Notes under the pieces: model-generated
The model's input: only the letters and a program-made list of their open reading frames with translations
Databases searched by the model: none
What the model was told of the DNA's origin: nothing
Shown: positions 1 to 10,600 of the stretch, in pieces
Position numbering within the stretch: the stretch's first letter is position 1
Layout of the letters: every line of letters starts with the position of its first letter
Program-made: the position numbers and the translations under genes
Source of the DNA: Protopterus annectens
Taxonomy: Eukaryota > Chordata > Ceratodontiformes > Protopteridae
Reading direction: 5' to 3'
Assembly (NCBI RefSeq): GCF_019279795.1
Contig: NC_056726.1
Location: forward strand, 1,015,884,947-1,015,948,946
Length of the DNA stretch: 64,000 nt

Positions 1-1284
1 TAGTTTGCAGTAATCTGCGAACTTCATTAGCCAAAGACCTTCTGTGTTGGTCTGTACTTCAGAGAAGTAGATACCAAACAAGAGAGGACCCAGGACTGAA
101 CCCTGTGATACTCCACTTGTCACTGGTCTGAAGTCTGATTTGGAGTATGCTACTTTCACAGTGCGGTTTTTGTCAGTAAGCCAGTTGGCAACCCATCTTG
201 TGACATAGGAATTTATACCTAGTTTAGTGAGTTGATATATAATTCTAGAGTAGGGGATAGTGTTGAAAGCCTTGGCAAGATCTAGATAGGCTGAGTGAAC
301 CACCTTACCCTCATCTACGACTTTGGTGTCCACTTCAAAGAAGTCTATCAGGTTTAAGAGGCATGATCTGTCTTTTACAAACCTGAACTGGGTGGGTTCC
401 AGAGTTTGGAGATTACCAATGCCATTGTTTATAAGTTCCATGATACGTTCTATAGCCTTGCAGACCAGGGTCATCAGGCTAATGGGGCGGTAGTTCCCAG
501 GGTTCGTGGTGGCTCACCCTCTGTGGAATGGGATAACCATCGCTGTGCGCCATTCAGTGGGCAGAAATCCGGAGGTGAGGCTATGCTTGAACATGGTACT
601 TAGCTGGGGTGCCAGTTCATTCTGTAGTACATGTAGAAAGCAGCCTGGGATATTGTCAGGTCCCATGGATGCTGTGATCTTGGCTATGGAGAGTGTGGTT
701 TTAACCTGTGCAGCTATAATTACAGAAACTTTGCATTCATCCAGTATAGAGATGGGCCATTTAGGGGGTGAGAGGGGGGAAAGGTTAGCACTGAACCTAT
801 CTGCCAGGATGTTGGCAATATCAGTTATTTTGTATATTTAGTGCCGTTGTGCTGTAACTCAGAGCAGATCTGAGTGTTGCCATTGAGATTCTTGACATAG
901 CTATAGAATGTTTTGTGGTTGTCTTTAGAATCAGTGGCAATTTTGTTTTAGTAACTAGCTTTGGAGGATTTTGAGGGATCTCAGCTTCTTACTGAGGCTG
1001 AACAGGGAGTTCCTCCAATCGTGGGATTTTACTCTTTTGCAGAAGTTTTTTTCTTCTGTTGTAGATTTTGTTTATGGCAGGGGACCACCAGATTGGATTC
1101 ATTTTTTTGGAGCAAAACATCTTGGTTCTGTTAGGGATTGCACTATCCATGCATTGGTATAAGTGCTTATAAAGTGCATTTGTGTAGTATTCAGCAGTCA
1201 TACCTCTATTGTCCATCTGCATGAGTGTCGTGAAGTTTGCCAATTCTGTCTTAAAAAGTGTGAAGTTGGCTTTGGAGAAATGTT

Positions 1285-1947
1285 TTACTGTGGTTTCCCT
1301 AATAGGGGGTGCAGCAGGATGTGGATGTCTAGAGTGATTAGCTTATGATCTGATCTGACCAACAAGGAATTGACCTCTGGTGTGGAACACCGGTTGCCCA
1401 TGTTGGTAATAACCAGATCTAGGATATTGCTGCCCCTGGTGCTGGTGTGGATACGTTGATCCAAGGCATTGGAATTTATGAATTCCAGCAAATGTTGAGC
1501 AAAAGAGTTGGTACATGAGTAGTTTTCCAAGTTAATGGGGGGTAGTTGAAATTGCCCATTATTAGGGTGTTAGGTTGTACCCTAATATTTTTCAGTGTAT
1601 CAAGAAATGAGGAGTGGGAATGTGGGACATATGTAGCAAGCTACAATTTGGATTGCAGTCTTGCCCAGAATTTGTTGCACTTGGATAATCTTGGATGCAT
1701 TATGCTGAGCAACTAGCCTGGAGGTGTGGATATCCTTAATGAACAGGGACACGCCTTTGCTTTTAGTGTTTTGGTCCAGGTTAGGTGGCCAAAAGGTGTG
1801 GTATGAATTATAGCCTGGTAATCCAGGGGTGCTGTCTGGAGCCTTGAACCATGTCTCTGTCACTGCACAGATGTCAATGTTCTCCATTTTAAGGAGTACC
1901 TCGAGTGAGTGCATTTTGACACTTAGACTTCTAGCAGTGAGTAACAT
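1285..1947 (-). pseudogene. CR1-A ORF2 endonuclease (APE type), frameshifted
   Basis: Two open segments encode the apurinic-like endonuclease that nicks target DNA for LINE integration. The first (1600-1947) begins with ARSLSVKMHSLE and includes the catalytic-Glu region AVTETWFKAP. The second (1285-1530) contains ILDLVITNMGN and ends with SDHKLITLDI, which carries the catalytic Asp-His. The frame breaks between them, near 1530-1600, where the Gly-Asp-Phe-Asn motif should lie. CR1-F at 63017-63709 holds the same domain in one open frame and is the best guide to the ancestral form. Confidence 0.85.
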
Positions 1948-2059
1948 TACCCTCAGATTTTGCTTGCTTGTACCTGTTAAAGTGGTGAATTTGTCATTTG
2001 AACCTTGCCTAAAAAGACACTATAGGGATGGCAAGAGCCTTAGCCAGTATCCGGAATCC

Positions 2060-2514
2060 CAAGGGTGAATGGTGCAGGCCATCTCTGGCAAAGCATCGTG
2101 GTCTGTCAATCATGTCATCCCAGGCAGACAGATACTGGCTCCCCTTAGAATGACACCAGAAGCTTACCCAATTGTTGGTCAATCATTTTGTCCTTATACT
2201 GTGGTATAATTCTGGGTGATGGCAGGATGCTACTCAGGGCTAGGGTCATACCTGCCTGGGCTACAAGATCGGACAGCTCCTCCATGTCTCTTTTCATGTA
2301 GTCCAGGGAGGTATGTCTCAGGTCATTCACACCAACATGGACAATGACAGTCATATTTGTACTTGTTGTGGAGTGACCTGAGTGCGTGCATTATGTGATG
2401 GATCCTGGCACCTGACAGGCAGCTGACAGTAACTTTCTCCTTGTTTAGCCTAGTGAAAGGAACATCAGTGTGCCTGACTTTAGAGTCACCTATGACTAGA
2501 GTGTTGGGTAACAA
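2060..2514 (-). pseudogene. CR1-A ORF1 SGNH esterase domain, C-terminal part
   Basis: Two overlapping open segments (2323-2514 and 2145-2354) carry the esterase-like domain of CR1 ORF1. Visible motifs are LVIGDSKVRHTD (block I with the GDS serine) and IVHVGVNDLRHTS (block III). The DGLH block V lies further 3' in a broken frame near 2080. In CR1/L2 LINEs this ORF1 is thought to act as a nucleic-acid or membrane-associated accessory protein; its substrate is not established. The N-terminal half lies 3.1 kb away at 5882-6118 because PLE1 inserted immediately before the PNTLVIGDS segment. Confidence 0.85.
2497..2510. repeat. Left target-site duplication of PLE1
   Basis: The 14 bases TAGAGTGTTGGGTA occur here and again at 5662-5675. 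They are CR1 ORF1 sequence, present once in sister copies, so the duplication marks the PLE1 insertion precisely. Confidence 0.92.
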
Positions 2515-2621
2515 TTCAGGTAATAAATATAATCAGGCAAATAGAACCTATGCAGATAAGTTTTTTAGGCAAACGCAACCCTCGCAATCATCACAACAAG
2601 AAAACGAATCGGAATTAGCAC

Positions 2622-4721
2622 TTGCTAGTCCAATCATGGTTTTTAATGATAGTTTTCTTGGTTCTGATGTCTGTTTCCCAAGTCGACAATACTACGAATG
2701 TTTCTCAGAGGGATGGATTGAACGATGTCCCATATATAATTTTCAACCAAAAAGGTGACTTTAAGATTTATAATTTCACAGAGGTCAAAATTGAAGATAA
2801 ATTGGTTGAGCTTCTTGCTTTAGGTTACACTTTTGTTCCGGGTAAACTTGGTGACATTTCAAAGGAAATCATCGAACTTAAGTGCTTTGTTCGCAAACTC
2901 AACCTGAAGCTTCTTTTTAATAACGAGAGTTTAATACCTCATGATTCTTTAAGGTTACCAAGTGTGTTTAATCCACCCCTTCACCCCTCATTACAACTCT
3001 TTGAAAGAGTTTGCGAAGTAGATTTGAGACATTCATTCAAGTCAAACCAGAATACTCATCACACAAAATATAACACTTCTAAGGAACAACTTTATTTGTT
3101 AAATGAACTCTGTTCCGCTCCTGTCAGATTAATGAAACCGGACAAGGGTGGTGGGTTGGTCATTATGGACAATTCTAAGTATACAGAAAAAATGTTAGAT
3201 GTTCTTATGACACCTGCTTACTCATTGGCTTCGCTTAATGAAGTCCATCGAAGTCATACCATCATGAGAGGCCTCTTTCGTGATTTATTTTTGGCAGGTA
3301 AAATTGACTTGGAAACTTACAATTTTATAGATATCACTTTACCAAAAATCCCAGTAATGTTTGGCATCCCCAAAGTCCATAAAGACCTTAAAAACCCTCC
3401 TATGAGGGCTTTGGTCGATGGCCGTTCATCCATGACGTATCCTTGTGCCAAACTTGTTGATAGAATTTTGACAAAATATTTAAAAAACATCTGTGGAGTC
3501 TGTAAAGACTCTTGGAATTTTTTGAATAATATCAACAGTTTGGCCTTTAACTCTGAGTACAATTTTCTTACGATCGACGTCGTGGACTTGTACACTTCCA
3601 TTCCACACCAGGAAGCATTGGAATGGATAGGTCTACTACTTACTGACTTTGGGGCGCCAAAAACTGAAATAGAACTCGTAACTGAGATCTTGGATATAGT
3701 CCTTACATCAAACTATTTCCTCTTTGATAAGAAGTTTTTCTTGCAAAAACAGGGAGTAGCAATGGGCTCTCCCTGTGGAGCATCAGTTGCAAACTTCTTT
3801 ATGGGATTTTGGGAAAAGAATTTTCTTTTCCCTTCAAATGAATACCTGAGTTTTGTTAAATTTTACACGAGATACCTTGATGATGTCTTCATTCTTTTTG
3901 ATGGCAATGCTACAGAAGCTAACCAGTTTGTCCAGTTTTTAAATAGCACAACAGAGTTCTTGAAATTTACGTTCAAGTTCTCAGAGATGGAAATTGACTA
4001 TTTGGACGTTAAATTAAGGAAGGACAACAAACTTAACGTTTACACATCCTGCATCTTTAGGAAGCCAACATACTGCAACTCATTCCTGCACTTCTCCAGT
4101 TACCACCCTTTCAGACAAAAGAAATCTATTGTGAAGGGCCAACTGGTGAGAGCAGGAAGGATGTGCAGCAATTTTTCGGACTTCCTTACTGAATGTGATT
4201 TGCTTCGTGAGATGTTCCTTAATAGGGACTACCCTAAAAACCTGGTTGATGATTTAATTCTTGAAGTTACAACTAAGAGAAACAGTGGTTTTTATAAACC
4301 TATTCTTTGGCAAAGAAGTCACAGTATGGCATCTGACACTCTTGATTCATCAATGTCACAAATAGTAAATATTTCATCTATTGAAGCCAACACAAGTCAT
4401 GGTGTTAGACGTGATTTTGCAACAAGTTACATCATTACATATAGTTTCAATTCAGGGTCTATTATTCCAATAATTCAGAAAAACTGGCAATATATCTTGA
4501 GTACTCCAGGTCTAGCAGAAAAGTTAGGTCTCTCCCCGAATTTTGTATTCAAGAGGAATTCTAATTTAAAAGAACTCCTTCAAAGAGATCATTCTAGTAA
4601 AAGTTTCAACAGACGTTTAGGGATGTATGTTTGTAACTGTTGCAGTTGGTGCCACAAAATGAAAACTGGTCAATCCTACAAAATTAGGGACAAAAAAGTA
4701 CATGATAAAATATCCACTTAA
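2622..4721 (+). CDS. PLE1 reverse transcriptase (699 codons open)
   Basis: This long open frame encodes the PLE reverse transcriptase, which copies element RNA at nicked target DNA. PLE hallmarks are KPDKGGGLVIMD (about residue 180), IDVVDLYTSIP (motif A, catalytic Asp about residue 319), QGVAMGSPCGAS (motif B) and RYLDDVFILFDG (motif C, Asp420-Asp421). The palm residues look intact. The first ~25 residues (MLVQSWFLMIVF...) are probably not native, because an upstream segment in another frame also looks coding and a frameshift near 2690 is likely. The frame ends just after a Cys-rich stretch (YVCNCCSWC) that normally leads into the endonuclease. A one-base shift at about 4700 separates RT from endonuclease. 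Confidence 0.9.
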   Translation: MLVQSWFLMIVFLVLMSVSQVDNTTNVSQRDGLNDVPYIIFNQKGDFKIYNFTEVKIEDKLVELLALGYTFVPGKLGDISKEIIELKCFVRKLNLKLLFNNESLIPHDSLRLPSVFNPPLHPSLQLFERVCEVDLRHSFKSNQNTHHTKYNTSKEQLYLLNELCSAPVRLMKPDKGGGLVIMDNSKYTEKMLDVLMTPAYSLASLNEVHRSHTIMRGLFRDLFLAGKIDLETYNFIDITLPKIPVMFGIPKVHKDLKNPPMRALVDGRSSMTYPCAKLVDRILTKYLKNICGVCKDSWNFLNNINSLAFNSEYNFLTIDVVDLYTSIPHQEALEWIGLLLTDFGAPKTEIELVTEILDIVLTSNYFLFDKKFFLQKQGVAMGSPCGASVANFFMGFWEKNFLFPSNEYLSFVKFYTRYLDDVFILFDGNATEANQFVQFLNSTTEFLKFTFKFSEMEIDYLDVKLRKDNKLNVYTSCIFRKPTYCNSFLHFSSYHPFRQKKSIVKGQLVRAGRMCSNFSDFLTECDLLREMFLNRDYPKNLVDDLILEVTTKRNSGFYKPILWQRSHSMASDTLDSSMSQIVNISSIEANTSHGVRRDFATSYIITYSFNSGSIIPIIQKNWQYILSTPGLAEKLGLSPNFVFKRNSNLKELLQRDHSSKSFNRRLGMYVCNCCSWCHKMKTGQSYKIRDKKVHDKIST

Positions 4722-5073
4722 TTGTGAAAGTAAGTCAATAGTATATGTGGCCTTTTGTGAGTGTTGTGCCTCGTTTTATATTGGGAAGACCGATCGCAGG
4801 TTACGCGATCGAGTCTATGAGCATATGTATGCTATTAAGAAAAACAAGGACACTAACGCTCTAGCAAAACACATTGATAGTCACCCAGGCCACTCTTTCA
4901 CATTTATGGCTATTGATCAGATTAACAATAATATACGTGGGGGGCCCACTTCATTACTTTTAGAGTTATGTGAACTTGAGTGGCAATTGAGAACTGATGC
5001 CTTTAGTCACCCAGGTCTCAATGAGTATTGTAACATCTCTGCAGTCTTAAAGATGAAGAGTTACTTAAGATAA
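4702..5073 (+). CDS. PLE1 GIY-YIG endonuclease domain (frameshifted from RT)
   Basis: The 123-codon frame encodes the PLE C-terminal GIY-YIG endonuclease, which makes the target nick that primes reverse transcription. IVYVAF and FYIGKT form the GIY and YIG strands, followed by the conserved LRDRVYEH helix with its Arg, Glu and His. It overlaps the RT frame by 20 bases in a different phase, and the phases would join in the linker around catgataaaatatcc. The ATG used here is therefore probably not a natural start; the ancestral protein was one RT-endonuclease fusion. The C-terminus (LNEYCN...) has the expected length. Confidence 0.88.
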   Translation: MIKYPLNCESKSIVYVAFCECCASFYIGKTDRRLRDRVYEHMYAIKKNKDTNALAKHIDSHPGHSFTFMAIDQINNNIRGGPTSLLLELCELEWQLRTDAFSHPGLNEYCNISAVLKMKSYLR

Positions 5074-5526
5074 ACTCTGTGTTAATTTAGTAGAGGGTAC
5101 TTACAGTCAGTTTTGTTCTGAATATTGACAATTTAAAGATTGTAAGTGTTATGTCATCCATACCCTGGTTCAGTAATTGAACCTTTTTAACAAGCATAAT
5201 TTATGCACTAATTTGTGTAATTTATTTTTATATAAAAAGGTCATGTTGACCAGTATCAGTTAGTGAATAATCTGCCTGTTACATATTGAGTGTATTTTTA
5301 AATGTAGACATTCACAGTGTTTCACATATTCATTTTATATGTTTTTAAACCAGTATAAATACTTAATTCTTAATTATTGAGTGATTGTCTAGTTTATACT
5401 GACAATCTATGATATCATGTTTTTACTAACATTTATTTTTTAAGTGTTCTATTTACCTTTTAGTGATGTCACTTCCTCCTAGCTTCATACAAAAAGCATT
5501 TGAAAGTGTAATGATTTGTAATTCTC

Positions 5527-5556
5527 TGAAGAAGCTATGTTGAGTGCGCTTTGTGT
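5527..5556 (+). ncRNA. Degenerate hammerhead-ribozyme-like motif in PLE1 3' UTR
   Basis: The strand reads ctgaagaagc, then tatgttgagt, then gcgctt. The PLE2 motif at 20405-20442 shares the ctgaagaagc and gcgctt ends but has an intact GCC-GAAA-GGC hairpin and GAAA box between them. Here the hairpin and the GAAA box are lost, so cleavage activity is unlikely. The identification rests on that comparison. Confidence 0.4.
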
Positions 5557-5661
5557 ACTTTAAAATAAAATTTGCGTTAAGACTACGTTTTGGTTCTTCT
5601 GCTGGTACAAGGAGTCCGTTTTCTTGTTTTTGGATTTTGTTGGTTTACTTTTGATTCGTTT

Positions 5662-5675
5662 TAGAGTGTTGGGTA
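5662..5675. repeat. Right target-site duplication of PLE1
   Basis: This is an exact second copy of the 14 bases at 2497-2510. CR1-A sequence resumes directly after it. Confidence 0.92.
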
Positions 5676-5881
5676 TGTTATGCCTTATGGGCTGTGGTTG
5701 AGTGGCACACTGAGTTTGTGGGCTGTGTGTCATTTAGGTTGCGTTGGGCGGTGGAAGTTGCTTGCGTTTCTGCTTTGGAGGTTCCTGTTGCTTGGGCAGG
5801 TTTTAATTGAGATCATCCATGAATGTAGGTGTGTGTTTTGTGTTTCTATGTGTGTGTTTTGGTGGTGTAGGTTTTGAGGGA

Positions 5882-6118
5882 CTATGTGATGGGTGTGGTG
5901 CAAGTGTTTACCTTCTCCTCTTGACTGTCTAGTCCAGTCTTGGGTGAAGAGAGCTTTGCTTCCAGTTTGGCTATATAATTGCATCTCTTACAGGTTGTAG
6001 TGTTGGGTGGTAGGAGGAGAGGGTTGTGTGTGTACATGAGACAATTGCTGCATTGCCCCAAGATGCCCAGATTCATCAGGTAGACAGGAGAAAACACTGG
6101 GAGCTGCCCCTTAGACAT
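5882..6118 (-). pseudogene. CR1-A ORF1 N-terminal zinc-finger-like region
   Basis: The frame starts MSKGQLPVFSPVYL and has two Cys pairs, QCSNC and CKRC, spaced by about 18 residues, a probable zinc-binding motif of CR1 ORF1. A low-complexity linker follows. The frame breaks before the esterase half, and PLE1 lies between. The same N-terminus occurs in CR1-D at 57884-58102. Confidence 0.75.
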
Positions 6119-6800
6119 GCCTGGATAGGTGCTTATTTATTAAGTACTAAAAGCTGTTTTCCTCTAGACAAGTGAGGAAAGTTGAGTGCTGTAGTAATTT
6201 GTAGCTTATTTAATGCTTATAACGAGTTCTGAACAAGTGCTGAGCTCAAAGGAACAGATTTGATAGCTAAAACTAAAAAAATGGCTAGTTCTAAGGGAAA
6301 ATTTGAAGAGTAGACTTTATGGCGCTGGGAATAGTTTAACCCTAGCTAAGCGGCGATGCATAAAGTGTTTTTTTAGATAACTCCTCAAAACAGTGCTTAT
6401 TGTTTTTTTTTTTAGATAAGCTACCTAGTGTGTACCACTCCCACTGATAAGCTGATAAGCTAGAAGGCTTCCCTCAAACACAGAAAGGCTTGGGGGCTCA
6501 GAAACTTACAAACAGTCCTGGATGCAGCAAATTTGTATCTGAACTAGACTACATACAGGAAAGGCAGGAAACAAGCTTAGAAATTTTTTTTGCAAAGTGG
6601 AAAGGGAGAAAGGAGGAGCAGAAGATAATTAAAGATTAAGAAACTAAGTGGGTTGGCCTTCTCAAATGTTCTCCCTGTATTAGATAGAATGAGGTAATGA
6701 CACTAGACTGGGAGGAGTGTCCCAGATCAAATTTACAGTAGGGGTGTGCAGCTGGAAAGCCACCAAGTATAAGAACAGGATACCAATAGGGAGAGACTGT

Positions 6801-7284
6801 GGGAAACAAAAATCAGAACAAACAAAACCCAAACAGATGCTTAACAAATGTAGAAAATTCCAGGTTAATACCTCACACCGTGAAACTAGCTAGAAAATTA
6901 TGTAGCAGACAATAAAAGTGCTATAAATAACTTGAGAAATAAGCAAAAAAACAGGATACTTAATGTTATATATCACAGAGCAGAGTTTGCTCAGTGCCCT
7001 TCCTCTGATTAGCTCTGTGTGAAATTGCAGAAACACTTACAATTTAACTTAAGTAACAGAAAGTTGAAACCTGAAACAGCTTAAAAAAACCTCGAAAGAA
7101 CCAATGAGGTGCTTACTCCAAGCCGCAGTCCAGGTAACCCCAGTCAGCCAATGACCATAAACACGTCCCTCTCACTGGAATGCAAGAATGGCTTTGGCTA
7201 AACTAAGATGGCCTGGAACATGTGCTCAGACACACAGCCTCTACAAACAAACAACTAGGCCCAAAACACAAGCCTGAGTATTGA
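6801..7284. other. Unclassified spacer between CR1-A and CR1-B
   Basis: No coding segment is recognisable here. Positions 6951-7052 match 22112-22208 in inverted orientation (for example the shared block aggatacttaatgttatata), so part of this spacer is an unnamed dispersed repeat or a distal piece of a LINE leader. Confidence 0.5.
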
Positions 7285-8649
7285 CAATGCTTGACATGTA
7301 TATGGGAAGTCTATTCCAGAGATGGGCAGTCTCTGGGTTATGAACCTGTCCCTCCAGCATGTTCTGTTTGTGGTAATGAGGTTGAGGTCTCTGTGGTGTA
7401 GAGGAATTGGGATTTGTTTAGATGTAGCATTTGTAACAGAGCTGGATCAGACATGGCTTTGTACTTCAAGCAGAGATCACCTCTTAGTAGATGATATGAG
7501 ACAGAGATTAGCTGGAGTTTTTTTTTTGAGTCTGTCTGTGTAGAACATGTGTTTAAGGCCTAGGATCCTCTTCGTTGGGTACTTCTGCGGTCTTTCCAGC
7601 TGTTGCATGTGTCTGGTACATGCCAAATAGGGCATTATACTCAATGACTGGCCTAATGAGGGAAGAGTAGAGAGAGATAATGACCTCTGTCTTCCTGGAT
7701 GCAAAACCCTTGGTAATGAGATGTGCCACATAGAAGGTCTTGCTGACCACAGTGGCAATGTGGTGGTCGAAGGAGAGGTTGCTGTCAACCTGTGTCCCCA
7801 GATCTCTTATAACATCTTCAGTGTTCAGTGGGCTATCACTGATGTGGTAATTAGTGGGAACTGAGTTTTTCCCAAAGGGGATGACACCTTTTTTGGCATT
7901 AAGCTTAAGGTCATGGTTTTGACACCAGCCATTGGTCTCAATGAGGCTTTTTGTAGGCTGTCTACATCACCTGGGGAGTCAATAATGGCTCCCAGCTTGC
8001 AGTTGTCTGTGAATCTGGTAAGCCAGAGTCCCTCAAACGTGTTGGCCTGGACTTCTGAGAAGTAGATGCCAAACAAGAGAGGACCCAGGACGGATCCCCG
8101 TGGGACTCCACTTGTAACTGGTAGGCAGTCTGACTTGGAGTCCACTACTTTCACTCTGAGTTCTATCTGTGAGCCAGTTTGCAACCCATCTAGTGGTATA
8201 GGGGTTGATGGCTAGTTTGGTGAGTTTATTAATAAGTCCTGAGTGGGGAATGGTATCAAATGCCTTTGCCAGATCGAGGTAGGCTGTAGGAATGGCCTTG
8301 GCCTCATCCACAGCTCTCGTGCACCATTTGGTAGGGACAACACCTGAGATGAAGCTGTGATTGAACAGGGCTGTGGTGCTAGTTCACTTTGTAGTTCATG
8401 TAGAACACATCCAGGGATATTGTCGGGTCCCATGGGCGATGTATTCTTGGCCTTGGCAATGCAGCCTTAACCTGTGCTGCTATAATGCTGGGTGTCTGGC
8501 ATTCCTCCGGTATTGTGATTGGTCCTATATGGGGGGTAAAGCTGGCACTGAATCCGTTGGCCAGTATGTTGCAATATCTGTTGGCTCAGTATAGGAGGTA
8601 CCATTGTGCAGTAACTGAGAGCAACCCTAGTATTGCCATAGAGATTCTT
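7285..8649 (-). mobile_element. CR1 LINE copy B, 3'-ward part
   Basis: Broken minus-strand segments give RT pieces AYLDLAKAFDTIPHSG, SVLGPLLFGIYFSEVQ and LTRFTDNCKLGAI, then the C-terminal piece with RPVIEYNALFGMY. Motif C reads FTDN, so the second catalytic Asp is lost. Near 8315 an internal deletion of roughly 260 bp removes part of the RT fingers compared with CR1-C. The extreme 3' end with the ATGAACCT-type tail is missing. The copy resumes at 10065 after the L1-a insertion. Confidence 0.87.
8642..8649. repeat. Left TSD of L1-a
   Basis: AGATTCTT occurs here and at 10065-10072. It is CR1 sequence that is single in other copies. It is short, with a mismatch just outside, so an older and longer duplication may have decayed. 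Confidence 0.65.
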
Positions 8650-10064
8650 TTTTTCTCATTTTTTTTTATTTTTCAAATACATTTGAATGAATTCCATAGT
8701 ATTTATACATAGCATCTTAAATAACTATGTACACTATTTACATTAGTCTGACACTATAACAGATCTTAATGTATGCAGTTACTTTATAAGCATGTCCAAT
8801 CCATTATCAGCGTGTCTGATCAATTATTGTATAGTGTCAATCAACGATAAGACTTTTCCCCCTAGGGTTGTTGTTAAATGACTTTGGATACATTCTTAGT
8901 TCTTTAATTTTAATTTCCAGTAATGCTGTGTTCTTCAGTAGGCTATAGAATTCTTCCAAAGCTGATATTGTTTGTATTCCATCTTCTTGCTATACACTTC
9001 CTTGAAATTGCAGGTATAGTCCATACTAGATTCATGTTTGACCTATTCAAATGAGGACTTCGTTCACATTTAGTAATGCAAGAACTTTAGTTAAATAAAA
9101 TTATTCATTAAATAAAGCTTATGGAAAGTTATTAATACCATTCCAAAATGGCTTAATTTTAGTACAATCAAAGAAAATGTGGTTCCAATCTGCATCGTGT
9201 ACTTGCTCACATCTCCAACAAATTGCTTTTATGGAAGAACTGATTTTATTGATTCTGTCTTTGGTTAAGAATGCTCTGTGCAAGCATTTACAACTAAAAA
9301 CTTGGTTTTGGGTGTTTTATAGTTTAGCAAATTTTTGAAATACTGTTTCCCATGTCAAAGTCATTATATATGATTTCATATCTATATTTCGTAAATTTAG
9401 CCATTTCTTTAAATGAAGAATTGTTAAATATTCTACTTAAATCTTGCGAATATGACAGAATACTATGTAAAGTTAGCCAGTCCTTTTGTGGAATTTTGTA
9501 TGTTATTGTCATTTCTTGCATATCTAAAACTTTTAGTTCTTTGATACATTGGCACCAACAAACCAATCCTTTCTGTTCCCAGAAATTAATAATTTCTCTA
9601 TATATATTTTATGTGGAAAGTTTTTTTGTGACTATGAATGGTTAAAAGATCAAACCAGATTTTTAAATCTATATTTGCATTAATAATTTTCCTAAATGAG
9701 TCAATGTAATAATTAATCATACGAGTTTTAGTAGGTTTAGTTATGTCATATTGCATACTGATGCAGAATATGTGCCATGGCAAATTGATTTTATCTGTTT
9801 TTGAATTTTTTTTTGTAAATCAAATTTATTGATATTACAGTTAGTAATTCTTTCCAATTTGCAGAGTAATTTGGACTTATCCAATCAGTTTGTTTTAGAT
9901 ATTGATGCTTTTATAAATGTTTCTATATCAGGAAAGTTTAATAATCCCTGCTTCCATGGTCTGATATGATGTATTAAAGCTATTCTGTTTCTTTTGGGAA
10001 ACCATAACAATTTTATTAGGAATAAATTAATTTTTTTAAGTATATTCCTTTCTGGTAGCCGTGA
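8650..10064 (-). mobile_element. L1-a: 5'-truncated L1/Tx1-type LINE
   Basis: This 1.4-kb insert inside CR1-B is oriented minus, with its poly(A) end (a T run on the plus strand) at 8648-8663. It holds only the 3' part of ORF2. The segment at 9324-9566 (ITYKIPQKDWLTLHSILSY) matches the segment at 23843-24034 of L1-b closely, and the Cys-rich ICWRCEQ end is readable near 9213. Frames are broken throughout. 5' truncation, an A-tail and a short duplication are typical of L1 retrotransposition. Confidence 0.85.
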
Positions 10065-10600
10065 AGATTCTTGATCTAACTATAGATGGCTTTGTGGTTT
10101 TTAGTGTCTGCTGCAATTCTGCCTTCATAGTTGGCTTTAGAGGTTTTGATGAGGGATCTCAACTTTTTTGTTGAGGATAATAAGGGAATTTTTCCAGTCT
10201 TGGGACTTCACCTTTTTCTGCAACAGTCTCTTCCTTCTGTTGCAGAGTTTATTAATGGCAGGGGACCACCCTTTTTTGGAGGAAAGCATCTTGGTTCTGT
10301 TGGGTATGGCTAGTTCCATGCATTTATGTACATGTTCTTACAGTGCATGATTCGGCAGTCATGCATCTGTTTTCCATTGAAATGGGTAGTCATGCATCTA
10401 TTTTCCATTGAAATGGGTGCTGTGAAGTTAGCCACCTCTGTTTTTAGTAGTCCAAAGTCAGCTTTGGAGAAGTTATGGTGGTTACCTTTGCTGGGGGTGT
10501 GGGTGAGATGTGGATTTCCACGGTGATAAGTTAGTGGTTGGATCTTACCAGGAAGGAATTGACTACTGGTGTAGAGCAATGGTTGCCCATGATATTTGGG
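10065..10600 (-). mobile_element. CR1 LINE copy B, 5'-ward remnant
   Basis: The endonuclease-RT linker is readable: FSKADFGLLKTEVANF (10310-10579) and AIPNRTKMLSSKKG then SPAINKLCNRRKRLLQK (10137-10319). Similarity stops near 10600, so copy B is 5'-truncated within ORF2. A 31-bp local duplication (10358-10419) shifts the frame. Confidence 0.82.

Larger units (their letters stand above)
1..2510 (-). mobile_element. CR1 LINE copy A, 3'-ward part (window edge to PLE1 insertion)
   Basis: A CR1-clade non-LTR retrotransposon lies on the minus strand. Going right to left it holds the end of ORF1 (esterase, to about 2060), the ORF2 endonuclease (1285-1947), the endonuclease-RT linker (989-1243) and reverse transcriptase as far as the window edge. 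The RT is cut at motif C, which reads FADYCKL at positions 1-30, so the second catalytic Asp of the FADD box is Tyr. Several frameshifts separate the open segments, so the copy is dead. The same family recurs at 7285, 25294, 54250, 59991 and 61275. The copy continues across PLE1 at 5662. The CR1 assignment rests on the ORF1 esterase, ORF order and the F-T-D-D-C-K-L-G motif of sister copies. Confidence 0.9.
2511..5661 (+). mobile_element. PLE1: Penelope-like element
   Basis: This 3.15-kb insert lies between perfect 14-bp duplications and encodes a PLE-type reverse transcriptase followed by a GIY-YIG endonuclease. That domain order is diagnostic of endonuclease-bearing Penelope-like retroelements. 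It is probably 5'-truncated: coding sequence starts almost at the left junction, and an upstream open segment in another frame (2511-2758) may be the displaced N-terminus. The 3' UTR (5074-5661) is AT-rich and contains a degenerate hammerhead-like motif at 5527-5556. It interrupts CR1-A ORF1 and is therefore younger than CR1-A. Confidence 0.93.
5662..6800 (-). mobile_element. CR1 LINE copy A, 5' part: ORF1 N-terminus and leader
   Basis: This is the continuation of CR1-A to the right of PLE1. The ORF1 start lies at 6118, beginning MSKGQLPVFSPVYL. Upstream of it, 6119 to about 6800, is a non-coding leader alignable by eye with the leader of CR1-D (58103-58796), for example the shared gataagctagaaggctt and ggcaggaaac blocks. 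The right boundary is approximate, set where similarity to CR1-D fades. Confidence 0.8.

Noticed and set aside
7322-8712. Plus-strand open frames across CR1-B (and similar ones across the other minus-strand CR1 copies)
   Set aside because: They are antisense shadows of RT coding on the minus strand.
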